Shown here in pieces: positions 50,056 through 61,642 of a DNA stretch of 64,000 nt. Every line of letters starts with the position of its first letter. Position 1 is the first letter of the stretch. The notes under the pieces are model-generated. The model did not search any database. It saw only the letters and a program-made list of their open reading frames with translations, and was not told the DNA's origin. The DNA comes from Monarcha castaneiventris obscurior (lineage: Eukaryota; Chordata; Aves; Passeriformes; Monarchidae), in contig JAMPIT010000059.1 in the NCBI GenBank assembly GCA_026261815.1, forward strand, positions 17,160,001-17,224,000, in the 5' to 3' direction. The position numbers and the translations under genes are program-made.

Positions 50056-50270
50056 GGAAATTTCCACCTCTCTCGGCTCACCAGATGCTAACTGACTTCA
50101 TCTGACAGACTGCATGTACCTTGGATAGCAAATGACATCATGATGTGGCATATCCAAGGTGAATGTCACCACTCGCTAGCAATAATTTGTGCTAATGTAA
50201 TACCTCATGCAAAACAACAGACACTCCTTCAGCTATAAATAGTGATGCCAGACTATGGTAGGCAATTTGA
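50056..50270 (+). promoter_or_regulatory. Candidate inducible TATA promoter
   Basis: Several recognisable regulatory words cluster here in upstream-to-downstream order. A perfect kappaB-type palindrome GGAAATTTCC lies at 50056-50065. A CRE-like TGACTTCA follows at 50093-50100. A nested palindrome at 50118-50160 has a CRE-like TGACATCA at 50133-50140 in its centre. CTATAAATAG at 50233-50242 reads both as a TATA box and as a full MEF2 consensus site. Transcription would be expected to start about 30 bp downstream, near 50265. No ATG-initiated frame of note follows, so any product would be a non-coding first exon or a non-coding RNA. The gene was not identified. Motif clusters can be coincidental, and nothing here proves transcription. 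Confidence 0.4.
50118..50160. repeat. Nested palindrome with CRE-like centre
   Basis: The outer arms ACCTTGGATA (50118-50127) and TATCCAAGGT (50151-50160) are perfect 10-bp complements. Between them sits a perfect 12-bp palindrome ACATCATGATGT (50135-50146), slightly off centre. The two-level symmetry is far from what simple AT-richness produces. Confidence 0.85.
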
Positions 50271-50411
50271 CTGACAAGCAAGGACTTGCGACAGCAGCAA
50301 GACGCATCAGCTCAGCAAGGGCACTGAAGAAAACTTCAGCAGAGTAGTACTGTTGTTACAAATCCACTGAATTGTACTGGCAAGAAGCTCTTCCAAACTT
50401 TGCAAGAAAGT
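50265..50411 (+). other. Possible non-coding first exon
   Basis: Sequence starting about 25-30 bp after the TATA-like element, richer in C/G/A and less T-rich than its surroundings, and ending just before a donor-like GTAAGA at 50412. The base before the GT is not the usual G, which weakens the donor. No start codon with a worthwhile frame occurs in it. Offered only because of the promoter-like segment directly upstream. Confidence 0.2.
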
Positions 50412-53400
50412 GTAAGAATTGCAGTTCAACAATTTCTTTTCTATATTCTTGCGAATAAGAATATATAAATTTGCATGTGAAATTCAAGAAACTTAGAAAA
50501 GTGATAAAGACTTATCTTTCAGTACTTTGTCCCTCAAGATCCATTTGTCTGTTCCTCTTAGTAACTTACACAGGGTTAGATGCCAAAACCTTTACACAAG
50601 CCAAGAGAAGAGTCAGGTTCTTTATAATGTCACAGCACTGAAAGCGAAACCATGTAAATCGTAGTTGATATGAAATGCAGCGTCTCAAATTCTGTTCTTC
50701 TCAGAAGCTTAGTGATCTTACTGTGGCGCAAGGAGAACCTCTAAGTTTTCAACAATGTGAATGCTGTTGATTAAACCTTTTCTTTCCCTCTAAGAAATAA
50801 GAGATAAATCATGCATTTCTTTCAAAATATATTTACTGTTCTATATACCTCTGGAAATCTAAACCTATTTTTGTTTCATGTATGAAATTATAATAGCTAT
50901 TGATTCTGACTTCAAAATGTAACAAAAAAGAATCAGTGAAGTGCTCAGAAACATGGTGAATTTCCTGTACTAATCAATTTGAAGTGTCATTCTTATTCCA
51001 GTATTCACTCTCAAAATAAACAAACACTTTCCTATACACATTTTCTTTATTCATTCCTGAAATGTTAGAAATAAAAAGCCTGTTTAACACAGAAGTTAAA
51101 GATTCCACAGTATCAACAAAAAATTCCAATATGCAACATACTTCAATTCTTCAAGCTTCATTCAAAATCTGAAAATTAGAAATACCTGTGTAGATAATCT
51201 AAGCCTTATAAGGCTAACCTGTCTGCTCTGTGCATTTCAGAAAAAAACAAAAAAATCACAAGAATGAGAGTACATCTTTCTAAATTTATCCAAACAGTTT
51301 TACCACTACATTGTTGTAGACTTTTCTTTTTACTAATGTAAGAATAAGAAAACAGTAATGTGCAAAATGTGGAAGCAATACTGGTTTGTTGCGACACATC
51401 CCTGAGTCAGCGAGAGCTTTGAGGTGTATATGACTTCATCTGTTCCTTAAAATGAGCTCCACAAGGGAGATAGAGTGAAAAATCAAAGTAACAAGAATAG
51501 ACTACAGAGAAATAAAAGTCTGGTTCTGTGACTTATTTGCATTTTACCTTTGCAGGTGGAACTGTGAAATCAGTTTAGTGGGCTGGCAGCAGTTTCTTGA
51601 GCTGCAAGACATTTTGCACGGGCTTCAGCTGATTTTCTCCCCACATTGAAACATGGCTTTCTGCTCTCTGTTCCTCCATGCAGCTGCTCTCTGCTCATCT
51701 GCAGTTTCAGCCCCTTGATCTCTCTTGCTGACTCTTGTTTGTTCTCTCTTTCCCACTGCTTTTCTGCTTGAAGTACCTGAACACTCTTCTCTCCAAGGAA
51801 GACTTGGTGACTGCCCAGGGAAGTAGTGCTCCACAGAGGCTTCCACTGTTCTTGCACTTCTTCTAAAATGGACTTTCACACACACACTGGAAACAAGCCA
51901 TACCTACGAGCACTCACCTTCTGTAATGGCAGTACCTGAAAATCACCAGGTGTGTTTTTAAATCCAGTGTCAAGTGACGTCTGTAAATAAATGGATGAAA
52001 AATCTTTACCCATGTGAGTAATATTGCCTTACCAGAGGCAGCTTTCTTTTCACTTTGTCAAAGAGACACGACTTCATTCCATCCCCAAAATAAAATAATA
52101 ATGATAAAAAATATTCTGTTTAAATGAGTTTGCATTTAACACTATATTGTGGAATATGTAAGTTGACTCCAAGAAATTACTTTAAATGGACAGTACACAA
52201 CCTCACAGTTAAAACTGCTCTAAATTGCAGTGCTGGCTGTTCCTCATAAGTCCGTAGGTCTCAAAAAGCATCTCTGTCAAAACATTTTTTGGTTATTCTA
52301 AGAAACTTATGTCGCTGCTGTCTGATTCTTATGTCCCTCTGGATAGCAGAACCTTCAGAAAAGAAACTCAAAACAGATTCCCCCACACCCCGCTCAGTTC
52401 TGCTGAAATAGGCCCTTTAATGAAAGCTCTGGTTGATTTAACAATTCTGACCTCTTAAGCCGAGCACTGCCAGTCACGCTGCGTTATGCAACAGATGTAA
52501 TGCTGCATTACATGTCAAATCTAATGCAAGGTTGTGCTACATGTCAGGGATAAACATTGCAGATGAATGCAATGATGGGTTTTTAATTTTTTTTAGTAAG
52601 GAAACCTACAAAGAGTAAATTTGAGATTTACTGACTTATCAAGAATTTTTGTAAGAAATTTTTTTGGGAAATAAAAGTGCCCTAGAATGAACAAAAACAT
52701 ATTTTTCAAGCTTTGCTTTACTGTGCAATGCTGATTTTTTTTTTTCTTTTCTAACTACATATATAGTCCGATATAAAGAACACATGTAGAATAAAAGGAC
52801 TATTTTGACTTCAACAAAATTTATCCAATCTTGGAACAAGCTAGTGCAAATTCTGTGATTTGAGAAAGGCTGTATCCCTCTCATGTAGTCTGGCATCCAA
52901 AAGAATGGAAATAAAATAAATTATTAGCTTCATATATTGTGAGTATAGCCCTAAATAAATAAATTGAGTGATTGCTGAGATCAGCATATATTAGAATTTT
53001 TTCCATGCCAGTGTGTCAGGCCATGGAGAAAATTTCCTACTTACACAAATTATTGGAAAATTCATTCAGGATGTTCACTGTAACTGTGAGCAAGTCAACA
53101 ACCACGTCAGAAAAAAAAAAAAGTTAGGAAACCTTAAAATATGTACAAAAAATACAATAAATGTGTTCCATGAACATTGGGAACATTTAAAGATATTTTT
53201 AATTAAGATTCCAAATAAACAGTTGGCTTCTGTTGGCTGTTTAGAGAAATTTAGTTTCTCTATTACCCTTGTTGGTCTAGGTTACATTTATTACTGGCCT
53301 CAAGCTCCCACAGGTATTCTGCCTTGTGGCTGCCTACCAAGAGCCTTGGAAACCTGGCAAATTTCAGAGCTATGTAATTTCACACAATTTACTCCACACT

Positions 53401-53827
53401 CTCATCTCCCTGCCTCTTCCTCACTCCCTCTTCCAATCCATATCTAAGCCGAAATATAACCCATTTACAGTCTCATGTCATAGTTTCTCTCCTGCTCCAG
53501 GATTCCAATTACCAAAACATGTTTATAGTCAGCCAATCAGCTACTGACTGGAAATGAATGTTGTAGAGTGGCAAGAAGATAACTTCACTCTAAAAATGAA
53601 CCCATGGACTCCTTTGAGTGCCGTGGAATTCTTCTCTTAAGCCTCTTTTGCTGCCATTGTGCATTACTTTTAATGCCAGAAAAAACCCATATTTACTGCA
53701 AGGTTTGTAGACTGGTGGTGAGGATGGATGCCACAGGTCCCAGTGTAGGAGCTGTGCCTCTCCATACAAGTGCCCTGATGGTTGCATGCTCCAAAACTGT
53801 GGTCTAATGTTGCAGCCCTGTCCCCAG
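50412..53827. other. Non-coding stretch; one weak coding candidate inside
   Basis: AT-rich unique sequence between the promoter-like segment and the CR1 fragment. It contains the minus-strand frame at 51570-51862 listed separately. The 144-codon frame at 53013-53447 (+) has no recognisable domain and crosses an A-run; it is judged chance. Confidence 0.55.
51570..51862 (-). other. Possible exon or exon relic with charged helical peptide (weak)
   Basis: On the minus strand, the segment after a TTTTAG acceptor-like end (complement of 51863-51868) stays open for about 95 codons and stops at about 51570. The peptide is rich in glutamate, glutamine, lysine and arginine (for example residues EKQWERENKQESAREIKG), a composition that could form a coiled coil and is unusual among the otherwise hydrophobic chance frames here. 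The frame has no upstream ATG; the nominal start at 51857 is GTG, so it would have to be an internal exon or a relic. A donor-like CAAAG|GTAAAA follows about 30 bp after the stop. I do not recognise a protein family. Base composition is locally G+C-richer than the flanks. Confidence 0.2.
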
Positions 53828-54296
53828 TATGTGACAAGCATAGCTAGCAGGTCAAGGGATAGGTGTATTCCATGGTCAGCTCTCCTGAGGCCATGCCTGG
53901 AGTACTGTGAGCCCAGTTCAGTTGGAGGAGGACGTGTAGTAGGGGTCTGGAACACCTGGCTTGAAAGGAGAGGCTGAGGCAAGTGGGTTTGCTTAGTCTG
54001 GAGAAAAGAAGAAAGACTGTGAGGGATGAAGTGGCTGCCTTCAACTACCTACGAAGGTGTGCTGAGAAGACAGAGTCCAGGAGGTGCACTGTGAAAAGAG
54101 AAGGTTTAACTGTTGCATGTTGCACAAGGGAAATTCTGATTAAATGGAAGGAAAATATTTTGTAAAGAATGTAAAGCAGTGAAACAGCTTGTCTAGAGAA
54201 ATTTTTGAATCTCTGTCCTTGGATGTATTTAAAAGTTGGTCAAGGGCTTGAATAACCTCATTTAAATTTGAGGTTGTCCCTGCACTTAGCAGGTGA
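53828..54296 (+). mobile_element. Old, diverged CR1 LINE fragment, plus strand
   Basis: Sequence resembling the central 3' part of CR1. It includes GCTAGCAGGTCAAGGGA, the GAGGCCATGCCTGGAGTACTG stretch that corresponds to the family's 'ccacatctggagtactgt' segment, the AGGAGAGGCTGAGG segment, 'tagtctggagaaaagaa'-type wording, and a degraded version of the 'gaacaggctgcccagggaggt' block near 54180. Several indels have scrambled the reading frame, and the 3' terminal motif is missing or eroded. It appears more diverged than the CR1 copies at 12 and 19 kb, so it is probably older. Confidence 0.8.
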
Positions 54297-55230
54297 CATC
54301 CAGGCTTCCTTCACAAGCTCCCCTCCCCTATGACTGTGTGTTTCCTCTTCCTGTCCTCTTCCATGGGAATAGGGAATAGCCTAAAAGATTACTTTAGTGC
54401 ATTTAATCCTGCAAATGTGTTAACAAAATGCTCCTAGATGAAATATTACAAAGGCTATCAGATACTGGACTCTGCATCTCTTACTAAAAGAGGTTATCTA
54501 GAGCTTATTATGTGGTAGGAGACTGTGGAAAAAATGAGCTGGAGTATGGTAAATTAGGCTTTGAATTCCTTACTGAGAGGCTATACTGACAATTTAGGGA
54601 CCCTGTCCTGCTACCATGTCCCTTCCATAGAGGTGCTTGAACTTGGTGTGAATTTTCCTTGCACCAAGTAAATCTTACAACCCACTTTAAATTTAGACCT
54701 GGAGAAAGCATATTGTAGTAATACATTTGGAAATGACAGGCACATAAATAATTGTGGTGATGGTTATATCAGTAAGGATGTTGATCTTGCAGGGTTTTTT
54801 TTTTAAATAAGGGTTTAAAGTAAAAAAACACAAACAACTGAGCTAGAAAATATACTCAATTACATTTTCAAAATAGAAGGAGGATCACGGAATCCCATTA
54901 CTATGTTTTAGCTGAAAATCAATGTAGCTGCACATTATTTATTAAAAAAAAAAAAAATTACCAATTCTGAAGATAGAAGAAAAAATAAATTTCTCAGTAA
55001 GTCAGTGACATTTGAAGCATTGGCACATATACAGTTCTATTTGAATGAAATAATGTATCACTGTCAAGAATGGTCACTGAGTAACTTTTTGCCTTTTTTT
55101 GCCTTTTTGCCCTCCTACTAAACATGAGCCAGCTCTACAATCAAAGCAGTAACTCGCAAACAAATCAAAATATCCCCAAACACATAAGCAAAATCAAGTA
55201 TAACCTCTATGTCATGCTACTGACTTCATC
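54297..55230. other. Non-coding stretch, no gene recognised
   Basis: AT-rich sequence between a CR1 fragment and a solo LTR; A- and T-runs near 54793-54805 and 54940-54956. Nothing else recognised. Confidence 0.65.
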
Positions 55231-55234
55231 TTAG
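55231..55234. repeat. Target-site duplication TTAG (left)
   Basis: TTAG adjoins the LTR at 55235; identical TTAG at 55708-55711. Confidence 0.85.
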
Positions 55235-55707
55235 TGATGCCACGATGATTTTTGTCTTTTCTTTTATACCCCTGTTATACCTTTCTGCAACTTCTGTATT
55301 CTCGGTGCTTTTTGCCTACGTTCTTGGACTTGTTTGTTAAGCTAAGAGACTAAACATTTTAGAAGCTTCGTAGTTAGGGTGCCAGGGTGCCCAGACCCCA
55401 AGGTCCTCTCCAGAACACATTTTGTAATCTAAGATAGAACCATCCAGGAGAAGGTTCCTTGGGAGGGGGAGCTCATTTGAGCCTCTCATTGGAGAATATT
55501 TGATAGATATGCTAATTAGTAAGACCTGGAATGTAAGACCAGAGCTAGAAGAGGGGGACTTTGCGGTGGTGATGGTGGGGTGCACAGAGGTGTATTCGAC
55601 CTGTTCGTGGTGCACCTAAGGATCCTTACAATAAATACCAAGGTAAAACCCTTTTTCCCCTTCTAACCGTGTTCGCCTCTTGATTTTTAAGACCAGGAAA
55701 GGCATCA
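55235..55707 (+). mobile_element. Solo LTR, ERV1-like, plus strand
   Basis: A 473-bp LTR with the same perfect 7-bp terminal inverted repeats, TGATGCC and GGCATCA, as the nested LTR at 44556-44994. It is flanked by a 4-bp TTAG duplication. AATAAA lies at 55630-55635, about 75 bp before the 3' end, followed by a T-rich stretch, which fixes the plus orientation. No retroviral coding sequence is attached, so it is a solo LTR. The 92-codon minus-strand frame inside it is not a gene. Internal sequence differs substantially from the nested LTR, which suggests related but distinct families or different ages. Confidence 0.88.
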
Positions 55708-55711
55708 TTAG
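55708..55711. repeat. Target-site duplication TTAG (right)
   Basis: Perfect partner of 55231-55234. Confidence 0.85.
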
Positions 55712-58700
55712 AATCATAAACTACCAATTTGAAAAGTGGAAATTAATTTTAATTTGGGTTTCAAGAATGTATCTACAAAAGCCTCACGTTATTAAAAAAA
55801 TGTCCTAATAGCACAAAATACTTTTCCATATGTGGATAAAGTAAGCAAATCCCTATTAAATAACAAAGAAAGAAACAAAAAAGTGCTATTGTAGTAGATG
55901 TCTGAAAATGTACACTTTAAAGAAAGGAACTGTAAGGGAGGATATGACATGTTCTGACAATGGAACAGCAGTGATTGATACTAAACTGTGTGCTCACCTA
56001 AATGCATGTTTCAAGTAACTTCCATTAATATACTCAGTAAGAAAAAGAATCACTCCAAGTTATTTCAGCTAAAAACTGTTTCCACTCACTGTCAGTAATG
56101 TCATTCCCAACACATTGCTATAGAATAAGTCAGTAGCTACTCCTACAATACCCTTGCCTCAGGTTAGAGGAACTATGAATTTATCAGTCTCTCTGTACTG
56201 CAGGGTGGAAGATAACTTGGGTTGGAAACAAATGCAATTGAGCATGCACTTTCAAGAGTTTTAAGCCAGCAGTTATGCATTTCCTATTCAGTAAAATCAG
56301 GGAATTATGCACTTATCCCCTAGCTCTGTTTGGTCCTGTGATTGTTCATTGTTATGATGTCCTTTTTTACCTTAGTAGCAAGACTGTAATTTTAAAATAG
56401 TTTTACCTTATGGCCCCTAGGCAGTGTTCCAGCTTGGATGGGGCCCTCTGAAACATGGGTAAATGTACTACTAGTGCTAGCAGTTCTTCCTATTTGCACT
56501 TTGTCTGATGAACCATGAGAACCTCTGTGAGTAATTTTCACATTTTTTCTTATTCCATTAGGTTTGACTGAACCTTGTTACTTACAGTATATTAGTTCAT
56601 ATCAGTTGAGTGTTTAGATCACACAGGTGATTTAAGGTGTTTAGTCCCACAGAATTTTCAATTATATATTAATCAACATTTAAAAAATACAAGGAATTAT
56701 ACATTTCAGATTAATTTGGTACTTAGAATTAGGCCAGTAGTTTTGTTCCTACATTCAGAAAAAATAGTGCGTTAGTGGCAGAAGCAATACTAGTGACAGT
56801 GTTGAAATTTTAGCATCCAGAAACCACTGAATTTTAGGAATTAGGGCATTAATGTACACATGCAAAAGCATGCACATAAAGTAAAACTCTGCCTCTAATG
56901 AAGTCACTGTCAATAAGGTGAAGTGCCAGAATTTCAACAAATAGCCATAAGTCCTTTCAAAGATAAGAGCAATTCAAATGGTCAATATTATATTTGAACT
57001 GAAGCATATATATGGAGTAGTTGTCAACACAGTAGAAGGTAAATAATTCTGAAAAATTTTTACATTTATTACCGTCATCTGGTACATCACAGCCAGGTAT
57101 AGCAGTTTTTACCATATTTGATCATCCTATTTTTATCTTGTCATGGCAAAACAACTATTTCAATGCAGGGTTAAATTTCTTACACCTGGTGAAGTCTTAA
57201 AAAACACTGGTAGAAGGAAAACATTTGTTTTTTTACATCATACTCTTTGTAGTATGGAGTTTGAAAACAGGGCCCTGTCATGCTGATAGCTGCACAAACA
57301 TAGAAGAGCATGATTGCTTTTGAATAAATTACAAACTAAGGAGAAAATACAGTCTTATTCATGGGGAGAGGACAATGAAACAGAAGGGCTTTGGAACAGA
57401 ATAATGAAAAAAATATTCTTCTCACTCCACAAATTTACTTATTTGCAGGTAGAGCATACCTAATGCCTACTTTCCCATGTGTGCTTTCAAGTTGAAATAT
57501 TAGAATAAATTTAACAAAAAAACCTATTGTTTTGCCTCTATTTATTTTGACATGTTCACTGTCAAATTCTTAACCACCACTTTTTTCAAATGGATTTTCT
57601 CCCACAATTTTTAGTCAAATGGGAGGAAATCTTAGCATAACTACATAATTCTCCAAATCCTGAAAAAGAGCCAAGATCAATTAAAGACATATTCTAACAA
57701 AGAGACAAAATTATTATGTTTCCAGGTGAAAATATTACAAAGTAACAAAAAGAAAAAAAAAATCCCAATCAAAAAAGGAAACCATAAAATTGATATTAAA
57801 TAAAACCACAGTGATCATGGTAAATTTTTCAACTGACAGTCCAGTTTTTTGGAGACTAAATAATGACTTTTCCTTTTTCTAGGAACATATTTAACATATA
57901 ACTTGAGATCTTGCATCTTAGAGACCTATTCATTTCAGACAAACTTTGCAGAAGCTGTATTTACACAGGCAGTGTTGACTGCTTTGAAGTAAAATGTATT
58001 TAACGTCTTTCAAATTTAAATATCTTTCTCACTAAGTGGCTTAGTTATGCACCCTCTCAGTTAATACCGAAAGATTAATTTGGTTTTCATCTTGAAACAC
58101 TAATGGCATTACTGACACAGAAACAAGCCTGAACTCTTTTAGTAAACTAGATGAGAGTCATTGGTATCTTCTGCAAAACGCAAACCACTGGAGCTTCTAA
58201 ATCCATGGAAATAAAAACATTCTCATCATGGTACTATTAATCTAATCAGGAGAGCCATGAGAGGTCCTGAGAAGTACATCTAAAGAACAGAATGGAAATC
58301 TGTCAGGCGTTTCAGCAACAATATGCTTGTGAAAGCACCACTAAAGCCTGGCCCGTGTTCTGGGTAGATCTTTTGTCACCTTAGGGGTTTGTAAGTGAGG
58401 GATGTTACAGTTACCTTATATCCATCTTTCCCATCATAATTTCAAAGGTTTTTAGTCAGCCCTAGCAAATCATGTAGACAGTTGATATTTTTATTAAAAC
58501 AGTCACATGCAGTCCTTTGCTTTCTAGTACGGAAAGGATCATGCGGCAGTGACTTTTCATGGAGCAATCAATTTTAAGTCTCTCAGTCAAAAAAATTATT
58601 AAAATCGTGGCTGCTGACTTTGAAAGACTGAAGGATAGAAATCTTTCTTTGTGTTGCTGTACCCCAAAATTCCCATTATGACATAAACCTCTGCAATCTT

Positions 58701-61515
58701 AAAGGCTTTTATATAAAACCAAATGGGAAATTTAAAGGAGTAAAAAAATATTTTTGTGAGATTAATATATCTCAGATATGTTTCAAGATAAGCTTTTTAT
58801 TTGAAAGTTGAAGTAAGAGTTTTAAAGCCCCTTCTAGGCTAAACTGAGAAGCAAAATAAGAGTATAAAGAATACATAGCTAAAAAGTTCATTTAAGAAAA
58901 AAACAAAACAAAACAAACAAAAAACCAAATACAAAACAAACAAAAAATCTTCCCTTGAAAACACTCAATGGCCACTTTGAGCTTGAATGCCACTAGTTCT
59001 TCAGTTGCTGCTAGCAGATCTTGTATGTCAAAAGCCAGTTATCTGAGCAAAGACATTAAATTCGGAAGCTGAAAAGTGAGGTTACATAAACTACATGTTT
59101 TTTAATGAAAGAGTAATAAGACTATGACATAGTAAGAGCACCACTGGTTTCTGGGAAGGATGGTATGAAGAAATGAGACTTTGTTATTCTCAGAGTATAG
59201 CCTGGCTACAGGGTGTTAGTGTAGGTGTCTTACTGATGCTTTGTTTTAGAGGGCCTGCAAGGGTGGCTACTAACCAGTGACTGCAGATTAGGAAAATTAA
59301 AATATGAGCATCTGCACCAAAGTAAGGCTACATGTCTTAAAAATACCATGTATTGTCAGGTTTCTGACTTAGGTATCTGAAATTGAAACACACAGGCTAT
59401 GAAGCAGTGCAGGAGGTAAAGCAGGGAAGGATTCCCATTCAGGGGAGTTGTTGGAAGATTCTGATACTACTCAGAAAATATGAGTCTTTTTGTTGTTCAA
59501 CTATTCTAGCTGTCAATTTACAGAACTTCAGCTCCTGTAATGAAACAGAAAGACCAGTGTGTGCACTGATAAATAATAGTAACTCATTCCTTATGGAAAT
59601 TGTGATTTGAAATATCCTTGATAGAGGCTTACCTAAATATCTGGTTTTAGACAGACCATAAACAGGAGGATGAATTATGGCAAAGAAAGTAAAATAAATG
59701 AAGCCAAAATAGCTCTCTTGTATTTGTCAGATGGAAACCATTCTGAAGTTTTGCAAATTGCTTTCAAGCTGAATGTCTGCCTACAGCTGCATACAGTTCT
59801 ACAGACTTTTTTTTTTTTTTTTGAGAAGTATTAAAAAAACAAAAGGAAACAATTCAACTCTGACCAAAGATGTTATGGTGAATCACTCTTCAGTCAATTC
59901 ACAGGAACATGTACTTAAGAAAAAGCTGGAAGCCCAAAACATGATTTGTGACACAGCATTCCAGAAATAATTTTCAGCCTGAGACCACCCTGTTGTTGCT
60001 GTTGTTGTCATTGTTGCTGTTTTTGTTGTTAACAAAATGAAATTCAGTTGAAAATGTATTTTATTTATGCAAAACTTGACAGTTTCTGTAGGATACAATT
60101 TTCCAGGTGTTCAAAATTGATCAAGTGGAAGTGAAGTGCACTACAAGAGAAAAAAATGTTTCACTTTTTTTCTCTCATATATGATGAACGTTTTAATTTA
60201 AATGTTTAGAATATATAATCTTTTGTAGAATCATTCTCTTCGTGTATCTAATCTGTAACTGGCAGTGACAGAGTAATAAGTGGATAACAACATAACATGC
60301 TTATATACTGGTCCTGGAGTTATATTTGAGGATTTCAAACTTTTCTTCACTATCTGCTTACCCAATCACTATTTTCTAAGTGTTTTTTCTGAATAGCTTT
60401 TAACTATTAATGTTCATATTGTGAAATCATAAATCGATGAAAAAAGCCTTAGAATAGAATAAATTCTGTCATGCCCAATTCTTACATTCCCTCATGCTTG
60501 AATTATTTCTAACTCTATTCTAAGATAATTCACTGCTTATCTGATATTATTTCATAATAACTTTATGATATATTTGCTTAACACAAGGTTCAAATAAATT
60601 ATTTTGAAGCCTGTTCTCAAAAAAACCAATAGTTGAGTCCACCTCTGTTCTGATATACACACTTGGCCACTTACACCTTCTCTTTCCCTCAAAAACCACA
60701 GTTCTCTACCTTGCCTTCTTCTTCCCTTGCTGTTTGGGTGGGAAGTTCTGAGACAAAAAATTTCTTCCACATTTACAACTGACAAAACTGGAGCAAGGTA
60801 TTTAAACATTCTCTACAGAAGAGATATACATTTTCTCTATACTTTTTCTAATACTATTCAGTCTCCAGGATAAGGAATCATAAGACATCACTTAACTAGC
60901 AATTTTTTTCTCCATATACACCTCTCCAGTTTCTATACCCATTTACCTTCAAGAAAAGGTAAATTGTAGTGCTCTATTTATCAACCTATTAATAAATCTT
61001 CTTCATAGTGGAGAAATCTCCTCAGTCTTTCCAGATTAGTTTTCTCTAAGAGAACAGAATGGGAGACTCAGTGAGGCAACCCCCACCTTTCAATTCCTTC
61101 TCATCCTGGGAATTTGATTTAATACAGTTCTGGTTTCTGTATCTCCTCTTCCATCTTTAGATGGAGAGAATGTGAACTTCTCATTTTGCTTCTTCTTCCT
61201 TAACCTTGGAAGTGTTTTTCTGCTAGTATTTAATCACTATCTACAGCAAAAAAACTGTCTTTCCTTTCCCATATTTTGCTTTCCTGAAAGACTGTTGGGT
61301 ATTTGTGACAAAATATTCAATATGGTGAAGTCATATTAGAAAAAGGAAAAAGTTCAAGACATATATTTTTTTAATACAATAAAAGTATGATTGCCTTCCT
61401 TGTTAATTCAAGGCAAGGATCAAAGTAAACTTACCATTGTTAAGATTCTCAATTTTTTAGCTTCTTATTTCATCTTCACTTATTCTCTTATTCTCTGAGA
61501 GATAATTTGATATTG
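55712..61515. other. Non-coding stretch, no gene recognised
   Basis: AT-rich unique sequence with low-complexity patches (A/C tract at 58896-58948, T-run near 59807-59822, TGT/TTG trinucleotide-rich patch near 59991-60030). Open frames are short and unrecognised. Confidence 0.6.
58896..58948. repeat. (AAAAC)n-like low-complexity tract
   Basis: Repeated AAAAC and AAAC units with small breaks. Simple-sequence DNA. Confidence 0.9.
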
Positions 61516-61642
61516 AAAGAGAGCATGGTGATAACAATGCCAAGGTCATGGGTTCAGTACCTGCATGGGCCATTTACTTTAGCTGGACTCAGTGATCTTT
61601 TGTGGGTCCCTTCAAACTAAGAATGTTCCATGATTGTGTGAC
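61516..61642 (+). mobile_element. tRNA-derived SINE with CR1-like tail (TguSINE1-like)
   Basis: The 5' part looks like the second half of a tRNA: GAGCATGGTG at about 61521-61530, then a B-box-like GGTTCAGTACC at 61551-61561, the internal RNA polymerase III promoter element. The 3' part switches to the CR1-type tail: GGACTCAGTGATC (about 61585-61597), then GTGGGTCCCTTC and a degraded terminal octamer near 61631-61640. This head-tail combination matches what I know of the passerine TguSINE1, a tRNA-Ile-derived SINE mobilised by CR1. The A-box end is degraded and the left boundary is approximate. Confidence 0.72.

Noticed and set aside
53013..53447. 144-codon plus-strand frame
   Set aside because: Low-complexity, crosses an A-run, no domain recognised, no convincing splice or promoter context.
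61516..61642. A functional tRNA gene
   Set aside because: Only the B-box half is recognisable, no cloverleaf can be formed, and the 3' half is CR1-like, so it is a SINE.
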